Shown here: piece by piece, positions 26,132-36,400 of the stretch | Layout of the letters: each line of letters opens with the position of its first letter | Position numbering within the stretch: position 1 is the stretch's first letter | Source: Steromphala cineraria | Lineage: Eukaryota; Mollusca; Gastropoda; Trochida; Trochidae | Assembly: GCA_916613615.1 (NCBI GenBank) | Contig: OU744736.1 | Coordinates: 5,606,330-5,670,329, forward strand | DNA length: 64,000 nucleotides | Direction of reading: 5' to 3' | Translations under genes and position numbers: made by a program | Notes under the pieces: generated by a model | Seen by the model: the letters and a program-made list of their open reading frames with translations, nothing else | Databases searched by the model: none | Told to the model about the DNA's origin: nothing

Positions 26132-26462
26132 TTAAAAAGTGTGGTTGATAGTGTTGCCAAACGTAAGAGAATGTTAAATCCCTTTTATAAGATTGGAGGA
26201 TAATGTCGATATGAACATAAACATAAACTTTAAAAAAATCAAATTGTAGCTAAAAAAAAAGAAAAAAAACAAGAAACAGAGACTGTTAATTTCTTTTCAA
26301 ATTTAAAATAGAAGTTATATCTATAGACATCGTAACACTCCGTTCAAACGTCTGTTGACTGAAGTTATCTTTAACATTTGAATGTCATGATCAGTTGAAA
26401 AGTTCGATCAATTGAGTACCTTATTGAATCAAATGACAATGTTATATGACAAATATATACAA

Positions 26463-26468
26463 TTTATT
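26463..26468 (-). promoter_or_regulatory. Candidate poly(A) signal for the receptor gene
   Basis: AATAAA on the minus strand, about 470 bases past the receptor stop codon. It is the first canonical hexamer I noticed downstream; position alone supports it. Confidence 0.3.
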
Positions 26469-26934
26469 TCAAGTGTGCTTACAAAAAGTTGTTTTAAGAA
26501 GAATTAAATACCTTCTAAGAATTGATGTAGGACAATAAGCATTCTTTCTTCATTCAAAGTTAGGTTTTCAGTTTCAAAAACGTAATTTTACATAGAAGTA
26601 GTTCAGTTTTCAGAACGAACGGAAAACCATTATATACTTGAATACATCTTTAGCATTCAAAAGAATATGTCTCGGAAGGAAAGAAACCTTAACAAAGGAC
26701 TATTTTTAGTCCATGTATTTAATATGCAATTCAAACGCAACACAATCATGCAAAGACTTTGAGCAATCAAGATCACATTTCGGTTATATATATCCGCAGG
26801 GATCAGAAATAATTAATCCCTGGTCAAAATGTCATTTCATTTACTCATCTATAGATTCACATCAAATAGCCCGTCTTGCGTTCACGGGAAATCAATATGA
26901 CTGTATGGTAGGGCGAGCCACTCAATACAGGCTG

Positions 26935-27431
26935 TCATAAAGAGACCGGTGTCGGACTGTTGGTACCATACGATCTTCTTGCTCGATTATCGGATCTCAG
27001 AGAAACACTTGCCTTAGAAAACACTCGAAAAAATATCATCCCAATGCCTCTGAGAATATGGAGAGGAGTTGTATCAACCAGGCACCAGACAAAGTACAGG
27101 AGGAATCGACTACTGTGAACTATGTAACTGACGCCAAGCAGCACCGAGGGTTGAAAGAACGTTCCCCTTGCAAACATTATGTTGACGACAATGTAGGCTA
27201 GATGTGTCGCCATTGATAACCATGAGACTATGGTTAGGGCTCGGTTAAGGTACATATCCTCGGGCGGATCTGTTTTATCAATGTTGTCTCTGTAATGTAG
27301 AACACATACAGCTGAAAAACACACCACAGAAATAGCACATGGAAGAAGAGCTGTCAAGAGAAGATTGTACGCCATCCAAATGTCACTGTGTTGATTCACA
27401 GAGGTGAAATCTCCATCACAAATCCCAAGTT
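26935..27431 (-). CDS. Receptor exon 5 (TM5-TM7, C-tail, stop)
   Basis: Acceptor TTATTTCAG|AACTTGGG. It starts with the end of the second extracellular loop (including C297), then TM5 with P323, a short third intracellular loop (RDNIDKTDPPEDMYLNRA), TM6, TM7 and a tail with an FFRVF amphipathic segment and Arg/Ser-rich residues. The stop is TGA at 26937-26935. The short third loop is typical of peptide-like class A receptors but does not identify the ligand. Confidence 0.85.
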
Positions 27432-30400
27432 CTGAAATAAAAGAGTGTTAAAAACATTGAAAACATTGTCAATTTGATTAAGCCCATATATATTAGTAAG
27501 GATAGCTTTGAAAATTAAATTGAAAGGTATATGTTTTTTTAAAACAATAATCTGATGAATGTTCATGTATTTCTGTATTTCGAGAGCAAAGCCGATTAGA
27601 ATGTGTGCAAGCAGAAGAGATGTGAGCTAAATGTAAGCGTTATTTAACATATTCGTCAGAAGTTAATCTATTCATGTTAAACTGTTTCTTAGTATTTATT
27701 CATCTGGAAAAAAATATATATATATATAATAATTTATGTTAGCAAATCAAGTTCTCACCTTGTAAAGGCAGATAAGCATTCTTCAACATCAAGTAATCGT
27801 CAACGTTGAGATAAGAAAGCACGTTTGGTAAATGATTCTCTAAAGCCGGTATGACTTGTGGTGAATACACCAGTGCACTCATTCTCTGATTGAGGTAACC
27901 ACTTATGTATGCATCCCAAAATGATTCCAGAATTGTTGCATTTGGCATACGCATCACATAGACAAGTCCATCGTCGACCCAACGAGCACGGGCTAACAAA
28001 ACGTGGTGATTTGCTACCAGATAGTGATACCCTGTAAATGTCGGATCCGGTATGCGTTGGGGCATCAACTGTATGTATCTTTGCCTTAGCAGTGAGACCA
28101 TCTCTTCTACTGTGCATACCCCGTCACTTTCTTCTGTTGACGTCATATTGAAGGTTACAAACAATGACAATTTCCCTGAAAGACAAGTTTATACATATAT
28201 GTACGTTACGCGGCACAAAAGTTCATTTAAAACTTCGATTTAAGAACATTGAGGTAATGTTTGCTTTATCACTTGTTATCGTAGCTGTTAAACAGAACGG
28301 ATAGTTTAGTTATGTTGTTTAATCCGTAAAGCATTGCACGACATAAGACAGGCGAGGGGGGATTATAAGCCTTGTTAATAAAAGTAATTAGCCGTCCAAC
28401 TTGAAGATTTAAACTTATTTAAAAGTGAAAATCCCAATTGAAACTGATGTAGACATATTGATCTTAATCAAAGATGTATCCGTTGGCATCAATAAACATT
28501 GTCCGGATATCCAATAAAATATGTTCAGGTAAACGTTTTTCAAGGCTATTACTTGTGCAGATCAAATGCAAACTATTTTTGAAAGAAATGTCTCTGTATT
28601 TCATAGATGTCTTTCACCAAGCATGATCGACAATACATGAGGGTTGATCCTAATGACACATATTGTTTATGTCAGCTTGCAAATTACTTGTTTTACGACA
28701 AAGAGTAGGATGGATTACAACTTCTTTATTGTATTTGCATGCGACGTTTCAAGGCAACTCCGTGCCCTTTCATCAGGTAAGTGTTCATGAAGGGGCACGG
28801 AGTTGCCTTGAAACGTCGTATGCAAATACAATAAAGAAGTTGTAATCCATCCTACTCTTTGTCATATTAACTACCAACTTCTATATGCCTCTCAAGAATT
28901 TACTTGTTTTACGAATTTGTAAAAAAATATATCAGCATAATTTGAAAACGATAATACACTATGGTACAAAATAAAGTCTCATGAAACACACAATAAGATT
29001 AAACGTTCAAAACGTTACTTATTACCTCTCATCACAGTGTATTCCCCAAGTCCATAAAAAGGCCCGACATCTATCATGATCTGTAAGATGTAGAGGCCCG
29101 CCGCGAGAATCTTCAAGTTCCTCAACGAGAATGTAGATGAATGTTCAGTCGGAGCTTTCGCGAACATGTATCTGAAACCAAATGACAACAATTATGTAAA
29201 CATTAAAATTAATTTCTCAAAAACGGAATATTTTCTGTTAAATGTTACGGAAACCTTTAAGAAAGAAAAAGTGTTAGAAACTTTGGACACTATGAATAAT
29301 ATTGTTAAAAGTTGGTCTCTGACCAGACAGCATTTTATTAAACGGTACAGAACACAACCTCCACATCTAGTAAACAGATGGAGCTTATCTATCTTTTGTA
29401 CTATAGGCCTGTGGCCTTTAAGTATTGAAATAAAATGAACTGTAGTTAATGCCTATAAACCACTAGTGTCAATTGAGTTGAGCCATGCCAATTAATCTAA
29501 AGTAGTTAAAGAAATATCCTAAACAGTGTGTTATAATTGGCATTACAGTCAAGGAAAACTGACTTTTGTTCCAAAAAGCATTGCCAAATGGCACTTTATC
29601 AAGTGTGGCATTATAACCAGTGACATATAAGGGCAGGAAATCCGTTCTGTAAAAAAACATGGCATTAAATCCAGTTTGGCATTATAAGCAGGGGCGTAAT
29701 AATCAGGGTTTATTGTAATCGGTGTTCATCGTTGGCATTTTAGGCACAAGAGCACTTGTTTGGATACTATTTTTGTGACATTGTGCCTCATAGTGCCTCA
29801 TATCTAAACAGCCGTTCAGGAAAAGCAACCAGTTTTACTTCTGCCATTTGGTATAAACATGTTTACAAATTTCAAAACCTTTACACGAGATCTTTCCATT
29901 TTAATAACAGTACGTGTAGTAATACGATCAGAAATATTATGCATGCTTAGCCGAATTAACATGTAATGAGTTCTTGCGGTTGCCTTGTTTTCCTTAGACA
30001 TTAATCATTAATCAGAAAGAAATATACTTCAGCACGCATATTAGCTATATTTATTAAATAATTATTGATTAATGATTTGTACCAATGTAATTACTTATAA
30101 TGTAAATATTGTAAATATCTATCTAGATTAATGTATTTGAAACTTTTATTTTGTATTCTACCTTTTTCACTGAAGAAACTATTGAATATCTCGATCCATA
30201 TTTTGTATTAAAAGGAATTTTGTTTTTATGTCAGAACTCAGTATGTCAATGAAACGTATTGCGGTGTCTTTAATGTTATATAACGAGTCGTTTACATATA
30301 TGCACTTCCATTATGATGATTACCGAAATTACGTTGTAATCAGATACAATCTACCTCTCGCACCATGCCGCTCTGAGTGCTGTTACATTGGATAAGATGA

Positions 30401-33400
30401 CATTGTCTGTGACCTTTAACCTCCAATAACGTAAAACAGTAATGGAGATAATAAATATCATACCAAATGCTTTGTAAGCTCAGTGCACAGATCAGCTGAC
30501 ACGACCCTTATTTGGCAGTAGTTAGATCAGTAAGACGGCGAGGTATGGCCTGGATGACAGGTTTTATCTGCTATAAATTAGATTGCATGAGAACTTACCT
30601 TTCCATGGCGATGATAGCTAACATCCAGTTTGCGCCCCCGCCGCACACATGATCCAAGGCACCGAAGACTTCACATGACAGCTTGTTGATTAAGGGCCCA
30701 TCTAAAATTGATTTAAATGAAATTTCAACTTCTAAAAATTGCAAATCTTATAGAACTCATTACTTACGAAGTCAAACGTAGAACATAGTATTCATTTCCA
30801 ATTCACACTTCTTTGAGAAAATAATTCTCGCTATCGCAAATAATAGGCCAAAAAATGTCATTTATGACAATCAAAATATCAAAATAGCCTAAGGCTATAT
30901 ATGGCGAAACAAACCTGACACTGAGACTGAACACAGAATATGTGTTTCATAGAGATAGCTTTATATCTTTTATCTTATTTTTGCAACGGTTTATGTATAT
31001 CGCAACGGTTTATGTGTCTGATCTGTCTATTCAATTAGCAGTGACTATGACCAAGAGACATTCATGACCAACAGAGATAACCGCAATGTCTTGCCGCAAC
31101 GACAATGTTCTTGAAACTCAAAATAAGCTCACTTCAATCTTACCTTAACCACAACACTGTCATTAGTACCAATAATATACTTCAAACATTTAAATTTGAT
31201 ATGTACACTTGAACTAAAAAAATAAAAGAAATGTAACAGGTTTTTTAAAATGTGGCATGAAATTAAATATTATTTATCAAATAAAAATCACAGTAAACAC
31301 AGATAAGCAATATTGATATATTTTTCAGAACTACCTCCTGTTTTTTTGTTTAATTTTTGGGGTTTCCAGCTTCTTTTTGTGGTGGAATAACTCAATAAAA
31401 AAAACATCGGAGAATCGGAGAAACAGTTCAAAGTCGTTTTTGTCATTATCGCCTGCTCGTTTCAGGGTTTAGCAACGAAGTGATAATTTGGCATCTACAT
31501 TAAACAATCAACTTGAATTTCTGTTGCCAGTTGTCGTAGCATTACGTCACTAAGAAGACACACAGTAATACGCACTGCACCAATAATTGTTGATGATTCT
31601 GATGATGCTGATGATGTATACTTAGCTACAACTCTACATGAAAATGCATGAATATATGACCATCACGCTGACATAAACGAGAAGCATTGACATTTACACA
31701 TAAATGAAGAAATATAATTATCGAATATACATTTTAATCACAAAATGATCATATTACAAGATTCGTTTAATTCTCTCCATCAAACATAATCGTTCCTGGT
31801 TCGGAAAAAAACATTTGCATGTCCTGATGTAATTGCATTTAATCAATTTATCAGATATCCGTTTCTGTTCTGTTCAGATCAAGCAACATATATCTGATGC
31901 TATGGTAACCCTGCCTGCCTTAGCTATCATATTGCTAATACACATCAATTTCCCGCCACAAACATAAGCACGAAGTCACTTTTCATGAGGAAGTTAATCA
32001 ATCATATGTACATTATTTCTCAAACGATGAACAGATTGCTACAGGGCTTCAAAAACCATACCGTTTATTTCAAAATTTCTTGAAAGATATCAATTCCACG
32101 TGTCAGATCCCCATTAATTGTGACGGTATCGCCATTGGTATCGAAAACATGACATGGTGATTGGTGAGACAAGGCATCGGTTTCCTTCTCGATGACTTTA
32201 AACGTCACTGCTGACATTTTACAATTTCATTGTCATACATTGTCTTTGTCATGATGCAACAAGACAGATAATAGTTTTGCAATATGACGCTTCAAACTCG
32301 TCGAAAAGTCGGCCATGTCACAATAAGACAACTAGCACTGAACTCTTTTGTTTTCTATTCTTGATCCCCTGTTCTTCTGGCTTTTCAGTTTCAAGATAAG
32401 AACTTGTATTTGACGTTGAAGGACGGTAGAACATGAATTGCGGTGTTCAATTAGATTTGACGAAGAAGGAAGGTAGAATATGAATATCTGTGGTATTTGA
32501 AAAAAAAACATTGACTGACTCACGTTTTACAATAGTTCGTGAAAAATAAAACATAGTTTGAATCTTCCTTTTCCCCGTGGAATACCTGATATCCTTTAAC
32601 CCACTTAAGCACATATTTCGCTCTAATATTCGCTTGAGAATGCGAGAACAGTTGCACAAAATGAAGAGAATATGTTGATGCTAGTGCTGAACACGGAATG
32701 TGAACGTCTTTTCCATTAACCCTAAATAGATTTATAGAGAATGGGTGAGAGATTCGAACCCTTATCTTGTCTAGCATAAATATTAATAAAACGCATACAG
32801 ATTAATTCTTTATCAAAGTAGTTTTTATATTGTAGAAAGTTCCGAGGGTGTGTGGGCCAAATAGTAATCCGATTTCCTCGCATCATGACAAAAGACACTA
32901 CCCGGGCTACGCCCTCGCAAGTTTATTTACCATTAGCACTTGTATCGAGTTGAGTGTTTTTGATATTTACTCCAAACGTATGATTTTGGCTCCTGAAAAT
33001 TTCATAAATATTTAATTTATCATCAAACACAAGAAAATCTTTCTTTCACATCTTGAGTATACGACTGAGTTGAAGGGAACTGTTATCTATATATCAGATA
33101 TTTTGCCACTAATCAAAATCAAGATATATTTATGAATGCACTGTCTGCAATGTTGAACTACTGGCGTCACCGAACTTGATATCGACCGACAATTGGTAAA
33201 GAGCACAACGTTTTCATTGAGAATGCAAATGCTGCTTCATAAAATACTTAATAATTTTTTTTCATTGATGACTGAGATGGCAATAAATTAAAGTACTTTA
33301 AAGCTTTTACTAATAATAATAATAATGATAAGTTTAACGTCAAGTATCCATCTTTGTAAGTTGCTCACCGACGGCATTATTACCCTGACGGATTGTACTT

Positions 33401-36400
33401 TTTCAAAGCTGCTTGCCTGCGCTGAGAGTCCATTTCGGACAGTACACCCGTATAACCAGGTACCCATTCTACAGCTGGGTGGACTGAGTGCAATGTGGAT
33501 GAAGTGCCTTGCCCAAGGACACAACACAGCTTTCGACCCAAGTCACAAATCTTTTGTGTCTCCACTGGGATTCGAACCCGGGTCGTTGGGGTGAGAGGCA
33601 GACACTACACCACCGTGCTCCACTAGCTGGCATTTGACTCTCATGTTACTTGTGTTGTGTTTTTTTGATATGTCTTGCTTTCTGTTGTTGCTTATTCACT
33701 TGAATCCTTGAATCTGGATGAGGCGTTTGTATTATTTTTATCTGATACAATATGATAACATATCAGGAATAAAAGCGCCAGCTGTATATATAAGGCGTTC
33801 ATAAATATCAGAACTGCTTCTTCTCGACTACATAGTACATTTTGAGTATGGTATTTCAATGATTTTAATATCATAAAAACCCGTTTAAGTGTATGAAAGT
33901 ACTTTTTTGTCTGAAAACCGTTGCAATGGTTAAGTAGCCGTTTTATTAGCGCTGCTGTTATCAAAATGTTGATGGATAGCAGTACCGTTGTGACACACTC
34001 AACTTACAAACGAGGCACAGTGTCAGCCGTCCAGGGGCAGTGCAAGCTTCAGAAGTGAATTGATTCCTGGATAGATCCCTGATTTGCCTTCAATCACTGC
34101 AACAGCTTCAAGGGATGGCACAGTGATTCGAGACACTGAGCGATTTGTTCAACTGAGGCATCCAATCTCAGGAAGGATGATTGATTCATTGCATTTAATG
34201 ATAACTATCCCTATCATCTTATGTCTGCAAGTATACCCGTTATTTCCAAACCGTGGAGAATTCATTTACACATTGACAAATGAGTTATCTAACAATACAC
34301 TCGGTGCTACCGCACTCATTAACCGTTCAACCGAATGCAAAAGGAATGAGAAAGAGGACTTGTCATGCAATTATGGGTCAACAATGGGTATGCCGAGGTT
34401 ATCCGACCTTGCTGTTATTTCTAATCATCTAAACACGTCGGCTATTGTGATTAATCTCTGGACCATATGTTAGTAATGGATTGAATCATACACCAACACC
34501 AAATACCTGTTTGCTCAGATTAAATGGACTCGGGTGTCAACCATTAGTCAGGATCCGGAATAATTACCTGTAGTAACGCAATAGACGAGGTGGTACATTT
34601 GGAGATGTATACAGAATACTAAACGACGTCCCGTTTCATAACATTTTAATAAAACGAGTGAATGGGTTTGTATTAACGAACGAAAGTCCTTTAAATACCT
34701 ATACCGTTCACGAGTTTCATATACATGTTATGAAACGGAACCGAGTTTAGTATTTTATTTATTACATCGTATAAAATATAAAGAATTTCACCTACATGAA
34801 CATCGCGGCCGGTCCGCTGACATTGTGACGTCATACTTACCAATTGTGACGTCATTCGGTCAGCGCGCGATGTTTTAACACACATGTGTAATAACACGGT
34901 ATATTTATTAAACAGCGATATCTTCAACGGGAGACTAATAAACTGGGGTCATTGGAGTTCAGAAAGTATTCATTTGTCGTGAGTCTTACATGGTATAGGA
35001 ACTCCAAAACTCACTACATTAATATTATTATTATTAAGAAAGTTCATCAGCTAGGATTTGCTCTGGAGCGTATCCTCTTTTCCCCCTCTGAAAAACTCGC
35101 CAAATTTGGATAATGAAAATCCTCCTTAAAGGGGCAGTAGCACGTTTTTTGAGAATTTTATATTTTAAATTTTTCACTGATAATTGTAAGGTAATGTTAA
35201 ATGTATTATTTTGACAGTGTCAAAAACCTCCTAACACAAACCAATCATCCATAGAGGACAAAGTATAGAGATTCACATATAATCCATTGGCGGCCATTTT
35301 TTGTGTGAACACCTTTAATTCATTTTGTGTAAGAAAAGGAATGGCATTGCTAAACTTTACGTTATATATTTGAATTATTACTGCTCCATTTAGTTTTAAT
35401 ACATTGCCTTCCAATTGGAACCATTAATTTTCATTTTCCAGACATCACCTTATATTCCCCCTAAAGACGTGCTACTGCCCCTTTAAAGGAATCAAACTGA
35501 ACTTTTGTTACTAACTTTTGATTTTCAAACAACTTCCAGTGCAATTACGTCTTGACGTGTCATATCTGTTGACTAATATCTAAAATTGGAATTATCATTA
35601 TTATTATAGCAGGAAATATTTCTTTCAACCAAACAATGTCAACAGCCAAAGAGCCTATCGTAAGAATAAACATAGATGTAGTATTCTTGTTTTGGAAATA
35701 TCTTCTGGATAGTTCTCTTAATGTTTTACTAGCACAGTTCATTAGCTACACGCAAAGCCAAAGATTAGATTGGTCGGGATATATCGTCTCTGATAGAGAT
35801 ATTGATCTTGTCTGTCTACAAGCTTAATTTCTCTGTCATTTATATTCTTTCAGAAAATCTTTCAACGAGAGGGCCACCAGAGTGTCTCTATTCCAAGCCG
35901 ACGAGTCTAACCTTTTGCATTAATAAAATATCATAGCATTCGGCAAGATATGAATTCGTTTGAAGTACGTCACAATGTTCCATACCGTTCTTTATGCTTA
36001 ACATTAAAGTAGTTTCCCTTATTTCCTTACAACTATCTTTCGCAAAATTGTTTTAAATTTAAAGGAACTTAAGGAATAAAATCAACAAATTAAGAAACAT
36101 CAAGGGTATAAGTTCTGCTTACCGTTTTTTGTGAAGTCAAATCGAAAAAGGTCAAAAGTTAAAATGTTATTTGGTATATCTGGAGGCAGCCCAACAATAT
36201 CAATGACTCATAACCGATCGCTTTAAGGCGATCATATCTATTTCTTTGGTTCTAAATGCTTTTCCCAATCAAAGCATCATATAGCAATAGCAATAGCTTT
36301 CCTGACACCAATTAAATAAGTGATCGCCAACATAGGGATGAATGGAGGTTGCGAAACGAAAAACTCTTTTAAAAGCGTTTGAGGATTATAATCTTGAGAG

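Noticed and set aside
26713..26940. 75-codon plus-strand frame
   Set aside because: Antisense to the receptor 3' end, with no domain, and not supported by any splice structure.
27800..28117. 105-codon minus-strand frame
   Set aside because: A shadow frame inside receptor exon 4; the exon 4 frame has splice sites in correct phase and glycosylation sequons.
28663..28845. 60-codon plus-strand frame
   Set aside because: Runs through the palindrome at 28697-28863; an artefact of the inverted repeat.
32735..32780. Possible tRNA: GGTTCGAATCTC on the minus strand
   Set aside because: Only the B-box-like motif is present; no A box, no cloverleaf stems and no pairing acceptor arm could be found.
33288..33594. 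Three overlapping frames of 61-89 codons on both strands
   Set aside because: They are readings of the tRNA-derived SINE (A box, B box and ATT tail present).
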